The notes: generated by a model from the letters alone, not told the origin. Positions 29,344 to 38,984 are shown, counted from the stretch's first letter. The stretch: 64,000 bases of DNA from an uncultured Clostridia bacterium (GCA_934121925.1 CAKOVK010000001.1:71425-135424), one strand, 5' to 3'. Translations and numbers: made by a program.

Positions 29344-29850
29344 TTAAAACAATATTTCATCTAAACTTTTTCTTTCAAAGTGCCTTTCTGATGGTTTTGC
29401 ATCCTCTGCAGGATACCCTATTGGTAATATTGCAACAGGTACATAATTTTTGGGTAAATTATATACTTCTTTTACTTTTTCTGCATCAAAATGTCCAATC
29501 CACGTTGTGCCTAAACCTAAATTAACTATCTCTAACATCATATATGTAGTTATAATACTTGAATCTATATCTCCAAATTCTTTATTATCTATTCCCCTTT
29601 TATATGAAACATCTTTATCATAACATATAACTAAACATACAGGTGCATTCCATCCAAACTTTGTACATTCACTTAATTTTTCTAAATCCTCTTTACTTTT
29701 TAATATTTTTATTTTTTGTGGCTGAAAATTCCTTGCTGTTGGTGCTAGTATTCCTGCCTCTATTACTTTTCTTATCTTCTCCTCTTCTACGACTTTATTT
29801 GAGAAGCTTCTACACGAATACCTCGTTCTTATTAAATCATTAAATTCCAT
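29344..29850 (-). CDS. Nitroreductase family flavoprotein
   Basis: 168 residues, an FMN-dependent NAD(P)H oxidoreductase. FNDLIRTRYSCRSFSNKVVEEEKI at the N-terminus (FMN-binding RxSxR), APTARNFQPQ, NLGLGTTWIGHFDAEKV and PIGYPAED. The substrate is unknown. Single gene with promoter probably in 29851-29990. Confidence 0.88.
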   Translation of the reverse strand: MEFNDLIRTRYSCRSFSNKVVEEEKIRKVIEAGILAPTARNFQPQKIKILKSKEDLEKLSECTKFGWNAPVCLVICYDKDVSYKRGIDNKEFGDIDSSIITTYMMLEIVNLGLGTTWIGHFDAEKVKEVYNLPKNYVPVAILPIGYPAEDAKPSERHFERKSLDEILF

Positions 29851-30017
29851 AATCTCATCTCCTTAACTACTATATATATCACAAAAAAACGAAAAAAGCA
29901 TTATAGTCGTTAAAAATTATTGGCATTTCACCCATTATAATTCATAAAATGATAGCCAAATCTATATGCTTTAAAATTTAGAAAATAAAATTATCTAGAT
30001 TTTTATATTAGGTCAAT

Positions 30018-30046
30018 TCTTGTTTTTTTATGTAGACTATGTTATA
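30018..30046 (+). promoter_or_regulatory. Promoter of the kinase-like/GT2 fusion
   Basis: TTGTTT, 17-bp spacer, TATAAT about 15 bases before the ribosome site AAGGAGG. Coordinates approximate. Confidence 0.55.
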
Positions 30047-30069
30047 ATTTTGGTGTCAAGGAGGCTTCT

Positions 30070-32502
30070 ATGAATTTTGATGAAATATTAAACCTATCAA
30101 AAGATAATCCAAGTAAATTTGTAAAAAATTTTGGTTACTATTTAATGATTGTAAGCAGAAAAGACTTACCCAGGCTAATTGAAATAGCAATGAGCATTAA
30201 TAACCCCATTATTAATAAAAAAATTTTCAATGAAATTCCATTCCTTTTAAATAAAGTAAAAATTGGAGAATTAGGAAATTTATTATCAGTTCTTTTTTAT
30301 AATCCAATGTACTATGAAAAAATAGTTTCTATGTTTGACTATCTTTCGACTTTTTTTGCGCCTAATAATATTGAACAGGTTATTTCTGCTTTTTTAAGAG
30401 TAAACCCTAATTCAAAGATAATAGCTAACAATTATGAAACTTTCTTAGAAAATGCTAAAACAAAGCCTCAAGCAATGCAAATTATTCAAAGTACATCTCA
30501 TATTAGCAAGTGTAAAAATATAATAGACACATACAATTCTACAATTTTGGAGTTAAATGATTATCCATTTTTAGCAGATTTGAATATTGGTACTATGCTA
30601 AAACTAATCAATTATGGCTGCTTAGATGAAATTAAAAATATTTTTAACTCGTACTCAAACGGCAATTTAAAAAATGTAAAATTCTTGTCTAATGGATTTA
30701 CTAGTACAGTTTTTATTGCAGGAGATAAAGTTATCAAAATAGGAAAAAAGAGAGTTAAATTTGATTCGTTTTTTTCTAAATATTTATTGCAACCTTATTA
30801 CAGAAAAGAATTAAAAGATTTCAATGATAATGTTATTGCGACGATTGAAATTCAAGATGTTTGCTTAAATATTGGATTAGATCCTAAGAAAGTAACAGAT
30901 TTTATGGATGAAGTTAATTCTGAAGAAGATTTCGTTTGGGCAGATTGTAATCCAAGTAATGTTTTTTTACTATTAAAAGACAATAATAGAAAAATTGCAC
31001 CTAATGAAGATGGCTTCTCTTATTCTGGAGTAAAATCTACAGTTCCTACTGGTAAAAAAGGAGACCTTGTTATAGGAGATACAGATTTTATTTTTTCTAA
31101 AAATGATTTTATCGAAAGAGAAAACTCATACTATACTCCACCTCATAATACTACTTTCTCTTTTATACTTCCTACATACAATATGGAAAAATATTTATCT
31201 AACTGCTTAAATAGCATTTTAAATCAAACTTGTGATGACTTTGAGGTCCTTATAATAGATGATGGCTCTACAGATGCTAGTAAAGAAATTGCAACACGAT
31301 ATGCAAAAATTGATAAAAGGATTAAAGTTTTATCATTTGAAAATGGTGGATTAAGTGTTGCAAGAAATAGAGGTATTAAAGCTGCTTCTGGAGATTACAT
31401 TTTATTAGTTGACCCAGATGACACAATAGAACCTGAACTTTTAGAAAAATTGCTTCCTTACGTAAAAAATGGAGTAGAAACAATTCGTTTCGGTGCACTA
31501 GTTCAAGATGATAGTCCTCAAAAGGATAAATACAGATTTAATAGGCCTTACTACCCTGAAGTTACTTCTGGTATTGAAGCTTTAAAAAAATGGGATGCCG
31601 ATAAGAGATATGCTACTGCTTGGCTATATTGTATTAATAGAAATGTATACGAAAGATCTAACTTTGAATTTCCAAAAGTAAAAATATATGAAGATGTAGC
31701 ATCTATCCCAAAACTTATAGCAAGTTCTAATACTGTTGCATTGCTTGATTATATTGGTTACAATTACATCCAACATGATGATACTATAACAAATGGTAAA
31801 ACTCCAGAGAAACAATTATCAAACTTATCTGGCTTTATTAATGCATATGATGTAATTATGAATACTATGAATAACTTTTTTAAAGGAAAGGCTCATTTAG
31901 AATCATCTAGAGCTTCTATATTAAATGGTTTTTTTAATAGGCTTGAAGATAAATTTCAGCATACAAATTTAATTGAAAAGGATACTTTTGCTCATCAACT
32001 ATTGGACAGACATAAAAGATTTAAAATAAATTATAACGATGAATATTTTTATTATAATTTTGCTAAAAATGCCCATAATCAAATTACAAAATTTTATCCT
32101 AGTAGAGATAAAAGACGTTTAAAATATAAAAACACAACTATAATGCAATTAGGGTCGTATGATTATTGTATTGATGATCAACATAATTCTATATCGCTTT
32201 ATAGAATTGAAAAAGAGGGGCAATTTAATTATACAGATTCATTTCTATCTTTTTCAAATATTGATTTTGACAAATTAAAATCCAGTGAGTCCTATAGAGA
32301 AGTAGTATTTGAAAAGTTACTTTCATATACAAATCTATTGCTTGCTGAAGCCATTAATGGTAGCTACATTGGAGATGTACGTGAAAACTCAAATACAAAT
32401 TCTATGGACATAGAATTTGATCCTTATAATACTATATTTGCTAGAAATACAAGGGCAGTAACTCCTAGACTTCCAGAAAAAACAGAAGCAAAAGAATTAT
32501 AA
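30070..32502 (+). CDS. Kinase-like domain fused to a GT2 glycosyltransferase
   Basis: 810 residues. The N-terminal 190 residues are helical and unrecognised. Residues about 200-350 look like a divergent protein-kinase/aminoglycoside-phosphotransferase fold: SNGFTSTVFIAGDKVIKIGK (nucleotide loop and lysine), WADCNPSNVFLL (catalytic D-x4-N) and LVIGDTDFIF (metal-binding Asp). Residues about 365-600 are a GT-A GT2 domain: FILPTYNMEKYLSNCLNSIL, LIIDDGSTDASKEIA, GGLSVARNRGI, DPDDTIEPELL. The last 200 residues are unassigned. The fusion could couple phosphorylation and glycosyl transfer on one acceptor (inference). No pathway neighbours. Confidence 0.72.
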   Translation: MNFDEILNLSKDNPSKFVKNFGYYLMIVSRKDLPRLIEIAMSINNPIINKKIFNEIPFLLNKVKIGELGNLLSVLFYNPMYYEKIVSMFDYLSTFFAPNNIEQVISAFLRVNPNSKIIANNYETFLENAKTKPQAMQIIQSTSHISKCKNIIDTYNSTILELNDYPFLADLNIGTMLKLINYGCLDEIKNIFNSYSNGNLKNVKFLSNGFTSTVFIAGDKVIKIGKKRVKFDSFFSKYLLQPYYRKELKDFNDNVIATIEIQDVCLNIGLDPKKVTDFMDEVNSEEDFVWADCNPSNVFLLLKDNNRKIAPNEDGFSYSGVKSTVPTGKKGDLVIGDTDFIFSKNDFIERENSYYTPPHNTTFSFILPTYNMEKYLSNCLNSILNQTCDDFEVLIIDDGSTDASKEIATRYAKIDKRIKVLSFENGGLSVARNRGIKAASGDYILLVDPDDTIEPELLEKLLPYVKNGVETIRFGALVQDDSPQKDKYRFNRPYYPEVTSGIEALKKWDADKRYATAWLYCINRNVYERSNFEFPKVKIYEDVASIPKLIASSNTVALLDYIGYNYIQHDDTITNGKTPEKQLSNLSGFINAYDVIMNTMNNFFKGKAHLESSRASILNGFFNRLEDKFQHTNLIEKDTFAHQLLDRHKRFKINYNDEYFYYNFAKNAHNQITKFYPSRDKRRLKYKNTTIMQLGSYDYCIDDQHNSISLYRIEKEGQFNYTDSFLSFSNIDFDKLKSSESYREVVFEKLLSYTNLLLAEAINGSYIGDVRENSNTNSMDIEFDPYNTIFARNTRAVTPRLPEKTEAKEL

Positions 32503-32611
32503 TCAAAAGTTAAGCTTTAATGAAATGTACCAGAAAATTCAATTAAAACTTAGAATTCTATGGTACATTTTTAATATATAAAAAATTTCAGTTTTCCTAT
32601 ACAATAAGAAA

Positions 32612-32645
32612 AGCAAGCCAATCCATATTAATGGTCTGGCTTGCT
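32612..32645 (-). terminator. Terminator after the 79-aa gene
   Basis: AGCAAGCC / GGCTTGCT stem, followed on the minus strand by TTTTC. Confidence 0.7.
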
Positions 32646-32650
32646 GTAGG

Positions 32651-32890
32651 TTACCTGTTGTGTTCCAGATTACAATAAAATGCATGAATCTTTGGAAGAA
32701 CATCCAGCATTTCAGCTATATCTTCTTCTGACATTCCAGCATTTTTCATAACCCGATTAATATCTTTAATCATTTCTTGTCCTGCCTTAAAGATATAAGA
32801 AGGTGCTAGTCTGCTCGGAACAAAATTCATTAAATTATTATGAAACTCTTCATGAAGTCTGATGCACTCTAAAAGCACTTCTCCACTCAC
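32651..32890 (-). CDS. Small protein of unknown function (79 aa), foreign-looking
   Basis: Soluble helical protein MSGEVLLECIRLHEEFHNNL... ending NLEHNR; no recognised domain. GAAAGGAGG precedes the start. It is the only ORF in the window that contains an in-frame CGG (32753-32755, in DINRVMKN) without needing a frameshift there. If that CGGG were read as a four-base codon, translation would stop two codons later. Codons such as CCG and CTG also differ from the neighbours, so it may be a recent import, or poorly expressed, or evidence against complete loss of CGG as Arg. Confidence 0.6.
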   Translation of the reverse strand: MSGEVLLECIRLHEEFHNNLMNFVPSRLAPSYIFKAGQEMIKDINRVMKNAGMSEEDIAEMLDVLPKIHAFYCNLEHNR

Positions 32891-32964
32891 AGTATTTGCC
32901 TCCTTTCAATTTTATATAAGTATATTATATCATCTTTCTAGTTTTATGTAAAACGTTAATCCTA

Positions 32965-33504
32965 TTAGAAATTCTCTGCTTTTATTTCAAAATAAGCTCT
33001 TGGATGTGCGCATACTGGACAAACTTCTGGTGCTTCTTTTCCAATGCATATATGTCCGCAGTTTCTACATTTCCAAATTTTATCTCCATCTTTACTAAAT
33101 ACTAATCCATTCTCTAAATTTTCTAGCAATTTTTTGTATCTTTCTTCATGTTCTTTTTCTATTTTTGCAACACCTTCAAATAACTCTGCTATGTGATCAA
33201 ATCCTTCTTCTCTAGCTTCTTTTGCCATTTTTTCGTACATGTCTGTCCATTCAAAATTCTCTCCTTCTGCAGCTGCTTTTAAATTTTCTGCTGTAGATGG
33301 AATTCCGTTGTTTAATAATTTAAACCACATTTTTGCATGTTCTTTTTCATTATCTGCTGTTTCTTGGAATATTGCTGCTATTTGCTCATACCCTTCTTTT
33401 TTTGCTTTGCTTGCAAAATATGTATATTTATTTCTCGCTTGGGATTCTCCTGCGAAAGCCTCCATTAAATTTTTTTCTGTTTTTGTTCCTTTTAAATCTG
33501 CCAT
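32965..33504 (-). CDS. Rubrerythrin
   Basis: 179 residues: ferritin-like diiron four-helix domain ([46 protein letters not shown]) and a C-terminal rubredoxin-like iron centre (CRNCGH and CPVCAHP). It is an NADH-linked peroxidase protecting anaerobes. A close paralogue lies at 45138-45677. Confidence 0.95.
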   Translation of the reverse strand: MADLKGTKTEKNLMEAFAGESQARNKYTYFASKAKKEGYEQIAAIFQETADNEKEHAKMWFKLLNNGIPSTAENLKAAAEGENFEWTDMYEKMAKEAREEGFDHIAELFEGVAKIEKEHEERYKKLLENLENGLVFSKDGDKIWKCRNCGHICIGKEAPEVCPVCAHPRAYFEIKAENF

Positions 33505-33581
33505 CTTTATACCTCCTAATTTGTATTTACTCTTTTCTTTATATCATATTAAAATTTTTTAATCAAGAAATAATTATATAA

Positions 33582-33819
33582 ATTGTAATTTGTGTGAGGG
33601 GGAATTCTAGGGACTGTCCTTCAAAATCACCAAACCTGGGGATTTTGGGGACTGTCCTGAATTCACCCAGAATGCAAAATCTATTGCAAAAATTGTAGGG
33701 GGCGGGGCTCAGTACCCTCCCGAAAATCATAAAAAATAATTGTAAATTTGGGGCAGACACAGGGCCTGCCCCTACGAATCCAACTTCACACCTCACACAT
33801 CCATTTTACAAATTACAAT
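33582..33819. repeat. MITE-like repeat, full copy
   Basis: About 238 bp bounded by ATTGTAATTTGTGTGAGG and its imperfect complement CCTCACACATCC...ACAAATTACAAT. It ends immediately after the yunB stop. The left part matches the copy in the spoVA operon in reverse orientation; the middle has a GGGGCAGACA/TGTCTGCCCC-type palindrome. A 77-codon ORF across it is an artefact of repeat sequence. No transposase is encoded, so it is non-autonomous. Confidence 0.75.
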
Positions 33820-34521
33820 CTATTCAATTATATCTACTGCATTTTCTCTATTTATTCCTTCTAAGTTATAATATGACTCTGGTACTTCTCCAACTATAAC
33901 AGTTTCTACTAATAATACCTGGCTGCTTATATCTTCTTGTATTGTTTTATATTGACTTACAATACTAACTTTACAAGTTATCTCAAGATATATCCTATAA
34001 ATAGTCTGGTTTATTCCTTTTGTTTCAAATTCGTTTTTTATTTCTGTAAAAGTATTTCCTGTTGAAATTACTTTTATATTTATATCAGGTCCTATTCCTG
34101 CTAAATACTTATTACCTAAGAATGCTCCTATAGGAATTTGTATGGCTTCATCCTTTAACTCTTGAAATCTTTTTTCCGCTTCTAATGCAATATCAGAAGC
34201 TATTTTATTAATTACAACTACATCAGTTTTTAAAACATTACTATTTTTATCCTTTTCTATTGTTAATATTTCATTATAATCTATATTATCCAAAACTACA
34301 TTTGCTGCTTCATTCATTATGTTTGTTCCTATTTCTCTTGCTTTTTCTAAACATAAATTCTCAAATATTGGGTTCAAGCTTTTAAATAAGTTATAAAAAG
34401 TATAAGAACATATTAATAGTATAACAAAAATGCTAAAAAATCTTTTAGCATTTTTGTTGTTTGTATAAAATCCTTTTATTTTTGGTATTTTTATTCTTCT
34501 TCTAGAATATAAACTATCCAT
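33820..34521 (-). CDS. yunB: Sporulation protein YunB
   Basis: 233 residues with a cytoplasmic basic start, one membrane helix (about 28-47) and an extracytoplasmic domain (AREIGTNIMNEAANVVLDNI, VVVINKIASDIALEAEKRFQEL, IPIGAFLGNKYLAGIGPDINIKV) that matches the YunB family of mother-cell sporulation proteins. It lies downstream of sipL with a 3-base gap, so they are probably one sporulation unit. Confidence 0.88.
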   Translation of the reverse strand: MDSLYSRRRIKIPKIKGFYTNNKNAKRFFSIFVILLICSYTFYNLFKSLNPIFENLCLEKAREIGTNIMNEAANVVLDNIDYNEILTIEKDKNSNVLKTDVVVINKIASDIALEAEKRFQELKDEAIQIPIGAFLGNKYLAGIGPDINIKVISTGNTFTEIKNEFETKGINQTIYRIYLEITCKVSIVSQYKTIQEDISSQVLLVETVIVGEVPESYYNLEGINRENAVDIIE

Positions 34522-34524
34522 TTA

Positions 34525-36064
34525 TTATACCGCTATTTCCCTTTTTACAAACTTAGGAATATATAACTGTTGGCCTGGATAAATTTTATTAACATCTTCT
34601 ATTTCGTTTACTCTAGCAATATCATCTACTGTACTCTTAAATTTCTTTGCTATTTTCCAAAGAGTGTCTCCTGGTTTTACAAAATATATTACCATACTAT
34701 ATATATTATTTTCTCTATTTTCTTCTACATTTATTTCATCTATTATATTTAAACTCTCATTTCTACTAACACTAATATTAAACTCTAATTCAATATTTGC
34801 ATTTACACTTCCTGAATTTACAACAAAATCGTCTCTCTTTATATCTATATTAGTATTAGCACTGCAATTCTCATTTATATCATCTGAATTAACTTCAAAA
34901 TTAAATGGTATCTGAGCTGTTCTAGAATTTACTCCGTTAGTCACTTCATAAATAAACTCTAAATTTATTTCTCCTTCATACATTATCCTTCCATTTCTTA
35001 TTGTAACATTTTGTATTGTAGGATTTGTTTTAACATTATATAATTGATTATTATCTATTTCCGGAATTGAAACTTGTTCATTTATATTACATATATCTTT
35101 TATATTTTTCTTTCCTACCATTGTTGTTATTTTCTTTTGAGTAAAACTTAAATCTGTTGATATACTATATAAATCTTCTATTAAATTTATGTTTTTTGCT
35201 TCATAAGCAAAACATGTTATTTCAATTTCAATTTCTACATATATTGAATGTTCATCTCCGCTGTTAGGTTTTATAATAATGTTTTTAGTTTTATAGTCAA
35301 CATCACATTCATTATTATCACCAATATTTTCTATATCCACAAATCCCATAACAGGAATTCTTGCACTAGTATTTTTTATTCTATTATCTTCTGTCAAATA
35401 CATTATCGAAATTTCCGCATCTGCTTTTGCAAGTACTTTGTTATAGCTCAATTTTATATCTTTATCTAAAATTTTTATATCTACTCCCATTATTTCTGCT
35501 AAATCATCTGTAGAATCTATGCTTATAGTGTCTTTTGCATATACCTTTGTATTTCCTTCTCCTATTAAAGAATTCACCGTTTTTTGAGTGTTTAACATTT
35601 GTATGTCATCTGCATTGTTGACACCGCATACTATCTGCATATTATCGTTTGAATAAACCTTTGCTTCTACTTCTAATGTTGCTTTTATATTTATTTTTCT
35701 ACCATTTAAAATTTTAGTTTCTATTTTTTTAATATTAACTTTCTCATTTACTGTCATTTGTGACATACAATTTTCAATATCTATAATTCCGGCTAAAATC
35801 TAAGACTGTGTTTAAACTTCTTACTGTACTATCTTCACTGTCGGCCATATATATAACGTATGTATTAATACTTCCATCAAGCCTTATCTTTCCATCCATT
35901 ACTTCTTTTTTATATACACATGGTATTCCACTTGTACTAACTATACTTAATACATCTGGTTTAATATCGTTTACTATAACATCTCCTTCTACTATAATTT
36001 CATCTTTCTTTTGTCCAACTATTTGGTTTATGCATACATTCTCTTTTTCTGTTTCTAGTAGCAT
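34525..36064 (-). CDS. sipL: SipL-like SPOCS/LysM spore coat protein, with one CGGA +1 site
   Basis: 512 residues after frame repair, essentially the size of clostridial SipL, which anchors the SpoIVA coat basement. DUF3794/SPOCS repeats fill residues 20-430. The C-terminal LysM domain is YFVKPGDTLWKIAKKFKSTVDDIARVNEI. The frame breaks at CGG 35789-35791 in the first repeat; skipping C gives TVLDFSGIIDIENC with Gly-92. An ATG just downstream (35766) gives a false internal start. The mother-cell location is family knowledge. Confidence 0.9.
35789..35791 (-). other. CGGA +1 site in sipL (Gly-92)
   Basis: GAT TTT AGC CGG AAT TAT AGA TAT TGA stops in the zero frame; AGC, CGGA as Gly, ATT ATA GAT continues into the SPOCS repeat. 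Confidence 0.85.
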
Positions 36065-36084
36065 ATAAAATCCCTCCTTAAAAG

Positions 36085-36150
36085 TTTAATAATATATATT
36101 ATATTTAGAAGGACAAAAAAAATTCCTAAAATTTAGGAATTTTTTATATT
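36085..36150 (-). terminator. Terminator after veg
   Basis: AAATTCCTAAATTTTAGGAATTT palindrome on the minus strand, followed by a T-run. Confidence 0.8.
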
Positions 36151-36160
36151 ATTAAATATT

Positions 36161-36442
36161 TTACTTTTGTAACGGTGGAATCAAAGGACAATATCCTTCT
36201 CCATCAAATACTGAAACCTCTAAATCTCTTGTAAGTATATCTGTGTACCTATAGCTAACATTAGTATCATGTTCCTCATACTTTACTACAAAGATATTTG
36301 GATAAGTTTCTTTTATAACTGCTTCTTCCTCAAAAGGTTTGTTTCTCCCAAGTGATCCTTTAACTATTATCTTTTGTCCTATTTTTTCGCCTATCTCATT
36401 TTTAATGCTTGAAATATCATTTTTGTAGATCATAAAACTCAC
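36161..36442 (-). CDS. veg: Veg family protein
   Basis: 93 residues of the Veg fold: ISSIKNEIGEKIGQKIIVKGSLGRNKPFEEEAVIKETYPNIFVV and SYRYTDILTRDLEV. Veg is a small, highly expressed protein linked to biofilm control in Bacillus. It lies between yabG and sipL as in many clostridia. A consensus promoter (TTGACA, 17 bp, TATAAT) lies just upstream at about 36470-36498. Confidence 0.9.
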   Translation of the reverse strand: MSFMIYKNDISSIKNEIGEKIGQKIIVKGSLGRNKPFEEEAVIKETYPNIFVVKYEEHDTNVSYRYTDILTRDLEVSVFDGEGYCPLIPPLQK

Positions 36443-36469
36443 GCACCTTTATTCTCAAGATGATGCGAT

Positions 36470-36498
36470 TATATCATTAAGTATGAAAAATGTCAAAA
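36470..36498 (-). promoter_or_regulatory. Vegetative promoter of veg
   Basis: On the minus strand TTGACA, 17-bp spacer, TATAAT; both hexamers are perfect consensus. Confidence 0.85.
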
Positions 36499-36605
36499 AA
36501 CAGTTCTTCCAATTCTTTACTCAAAATGGTTGTGGCTGTAAGCATTTCTCAGTTTGCATATGCATTTATGACAATTATATTACATTATTATTACATTACC
36601 ATTAC

Positions 36606-37421
36606 CTACTTTATTATTCGGCTTTTTCCTCTTGCACCTACACCGCTAACACCTTTTGCTCCTTCTTTTATTTCTCTTGACATTTCACTGCTTGTTACAA
36701 ATTTGTAGTCCTCTGTTAGTGCAATTTTTTCTGCAACTATCAATGGATCTACAAAATCTATTAATATTCTACCTGGAGAAGAAGCAAAATCTGCCCCTGC
36801 TGACATTATTCCTTCATAAAAACTTTGACATGCACCTGCAAAAATTACTAACTTATCTGAATTAGGTCCCCACCTTCTAGCTTCTCTTACTGTATTTATA
36901 AAATGTCTTGAATTTCTGTAATTATATATATTATTATAATTTGTTCCATTTTTTAGCATTGCATCATGCCCTGTTATTATTAATATATCTGGATTAAACT
37001 TATTTAATAACGGAATTATAACTCTTGCTTGTTTATTTTCTGCAATATTTCTTACAACTGCATTTAATCCCATTTTATTATAATATCTTGCAGATTTTTC
37101 ACTATATTTTCTATCTCCATCTAAATGCAAAATTTTTCCTGTATATATTTTCTGTCTTTTTAGACTATCCTCTTTTTGAATCCTATTTTTTTTTATTCTA
37201 TTTTCTAAGTATAACTCAGATGATTTTATACTGTTCATAACTTCTTGTGTACCTATTATTTCTAAATCTTCTATAGGACTATCTGCCATTATTCTAACAT
37301 TTACGCCTTTAAGAATAGCAAATTTCTTATTTTGCCTAGTTGTTAGTATCGTATCTACTATAAAAAAAATATCTTTGTCATACGATTTTCTTCCTACGAT
37401 ATCTCCCTTTTTTATATTCAT
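36606..37421 (-). CDS. yabG: Sporulation-specific protease YabG
   Basis: 271 residues of the peptidase U57 family, which trims spore coat and cortex proteins. MNIKKGDIVGRKSYDKDIFFIV at the N-terminus, ILHLDGDRKYSEKSARYYNKMGLNAV, ILIITGHDAM (catalytic His), and IFAGACQSFYEGIMSAGADFASSPGR (catalytic Cys). All conserved blocks are intact. Confidence 0.94.
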   Translation of the reverse strand: MNIKKGDIVGRKSYDKDIFFIVDTILTTRQNKKFAILKGVNVRIMADSPIEDLEIIGTQEVMNSIKSSELYLENRIKKNRIQKEDSLKRQKIYTGKILHLDGDRKYSEKSARYYNKMGLNAVVRNIAENKQARVIIPLLNKFNPDILIITGHDAMLKNGTNYNNIYNYRNSRHFINTVREARRWGPNSDKLVIFAGACQSFYEGIMSAGADFASSPGRILIDFVDPLIVAEKIALTEDYKFVTSSEMSREIKEGAKGVSGVGARGKSRIIK

Positions 37422-37502
37422 ATCATCACCTCAAACAGATTTGCCTAATATATTTTATGTCGAATTTTGAAAGTTGTGATTATATGAATATTTATTAAAA
37501 TC

Positions 37503-37531
37503 TATTGTTATTTTATTTTTTCTATGATATA
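37503..37531 (+). promoter_or_regulatory. Promoter of the zinc-ribbon gene
   Basis: TTGTTA, 17-bp spacer, TATACT, followed by a hairpin ACTTTACAA/TTGTAAAGT (about 37529-37550) in the leader. Coordinates approximate. Confidence 0.55.
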
Positions 37532-37652
37532 CTTTACAAGGTTGTAAAGTACAGCCAATTTAATTTATTAGAGACTTTTACCCTTCTTTTTAGATAGGAT
37601 CATTTGTGTCAAAATAATTAAATTAGAAATTCTAAAAAGGAGGTATTATACT

Positions 37653-37811
37653 ATGGCAGATAAAACATTAACATGTAAAGATTGTGGTGCTGAATTTGTT
37701 TTCACAGAAGGTGAACAAGCATTCTATGCAGAAAAAGGATTTGAAAATGATCCTGTTAGATGTCCAGAATGTAGAAAAGCAAGAAAGCAACAAAGAAGAA
37801 ATAATTTCTAA
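37653..37811 (+). CDS. Small zinc-ribbon protein (52 aa)
   Basis: MADKTLTCKDCGAEF...VRCPECRKARKQQRRNNF: two CxxC pairs (CKDC and CPEC) form a treble-clef/zinc-ribbon, with a basic tail suited to nucleic acid binding. Typical of the clostridial 'zinc-ribbon domain containing protein' group; the function is unknown. Strong AAGGAGG ribosome site and a palindromic terminator right after it (about 37817-37853). Confidence 0.85.
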   Translation: MADKTLTCKDCGAEFVFTEGEQAFYAEKGFENDPVRCPECRKARKQQRRNNF

Positions 37812-37863
37812 TTAAACAAAAATTCCAAGAAATAATCTTGGAATTTTTGTTTAAGTTTTAATA

Positions 37864-38130
37864 TTAGCATGCTTTATCTTTTTCGTGACTATACTTTAAT
37901 TTAGTTGCCATTCCCCCTCTTATGTGTCTTTCTGCTTTGTTTTCATCTAGAATTTTTCTAACTTCTATTGCTAATGCATGGTTTATATGTAATAATCTTT
38001 CACTTACATCTTTGTGTACTGTTGACTTTGAAATTCCAAATTTTTTGGCTGCTCCACGTACTGTATCTTTTGAATCTATTATATATTGTGCTAGAGCTAC
38101 TGCTCTTTCCTCTATTGAAACTCCTCTCAT
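37864..38130 (-). CDS. spoIIID: Sporulation transcriptional regulator SpoIIID
   Basis: 88 residues. Mother-cell DNA-binding regulator controlling the sigE regulon. MRGVSIEERAVALAQYIIDSKDTVRGAAKKFGISKSTVHKDVSERL has the HTH, and the basic tail HIRGGMATKLKY contacts DNA. The ATG at 38130 follows GGAGGTTTTGC; upstream in-frame codons are not needed. Its 5' half and leader are duplicated at 39954-40207. Confidence 0.95.
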   Translation of the reverse strand: MRGVSIEERAVALAQYIIDSKDTVRGAAKKFGISKSTVHKDVSERLLHINHALAIEVRKILDENKAERHIRGGMATKLKYSHEKDKAC

Positions 38131-38228
38131 AAAAGCAAAACCTCCATACGAATACATTTGTTTAATTGTATTCTTATAGAGGTTCATTTATGAATTTTAT
38201 TTTATTGCTGTTCTATTGTACCAAAATT
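38004..38228. repeat. Direct repeat copy 1 (spoIIID 5' part)
   Basis: 225 bp covering the spoIIID leader and first half, almost identical to 39983-40207 and in the same orientation. Confidence 0.88.
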
Positions 38229-38438
38229 CTCCATCAGGCTGTCTGAAAATTAATTTAAAGAATGGTCAAAAAAAGCTAGAAAATTAAGAGATAAATTTTC
38301 CGATAACTAATTAAAAGATTTTAAAATAGTATTTAAAAATTTGAGTGATATTTATTATAAATAAAATACAATAAAGCGATAAGATCCAAAAAATTGTACT
38401 TCATCACTTTATTTATGACATTTTTTAATTGATTACAT
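38131..38438. other. Intergenic region upstream of spoIIID
   Basis: The first 98 bp belong to the direct repeat; the remaining AT-rich 200 bp shows no ORF or consensus promoter to my eye. Confidence 0.4.
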
Positions 38439-38984
38439 CTAATGGCTTGAATAATATGCATAAATTGTTATTATTGAAAATAATATAATAAATGGTACTA
38501 TTATTAGCAACATTTTTTTTAAAAGCTTTGAAGTACTTCCATCTTTTACTTTCTCGATTTCTATACTTGATAATATAATATTATTTTGTTTAAGCTCATT
38601 AAACAATTTTGTTTGTAAATTATTATAATATTCTCTACCTGCCATATTACTATTTACCTTTGAGTGAATATATGCTTTACTATTTGAAAAAGCGTTTAAA
38701 ATACATGCTTTAATAATAAGTTGATTTCCTATTATTTCATATTCAAAACATTGATGTAAATTAGGATAAGTAACTATAAAATATGGTTGAATATTAGATA
38801 CTATACTTGCAGCCATATTAATATTAGCATCCTTTTCTGATGGATTACCTATAATATAACATTTTTCATTATTGTTATAGCTAAAATTATTTTGTTTTAA
38901 ATAATTAACTATAATTGAATCAATTATTTTCTTTGTTTTTTCAACATCTCTAATAGTAAACTTAAATATAGATTTTCTACTCAT
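38439..38984 (-). CDS. Tail-anchored membrane protein, unknown
   Basis: 181 residues: a soluble N-terminal 150-residue domain and one C-terminal hydrophobic helix (LLIIVPFIILFSIITIYAYY). No recognised family. It is in the small accessory island between the two spoIIID copies, followed on the same strand downstream by no other gene and preceded by the 75-aa membrane protein. Confidence 0.65.
   Translation of the reverse strand: MSRKSIFKFTIRDVEKTKKIIDSIIVNYLKQNNFSYNNNEKCYIIGNPSEKDANINMAASIVSNIQPYFIVTYPNLHQCFEYEIIGNQLIIKACILNAFSNSKAYIHSKVNSNMAGREYYNNLQTKLFNELKQNNIILSSIEIEKVKDGSTSKLLKKMLLIIVPFIILFSIITIYAYYSSH

Noticed and set aside
33563..33796. 77-codon minus-strand ORF
   Set aside because: It lies entirely in the MITE-like repeat, without ribosome site or protein-like composition.
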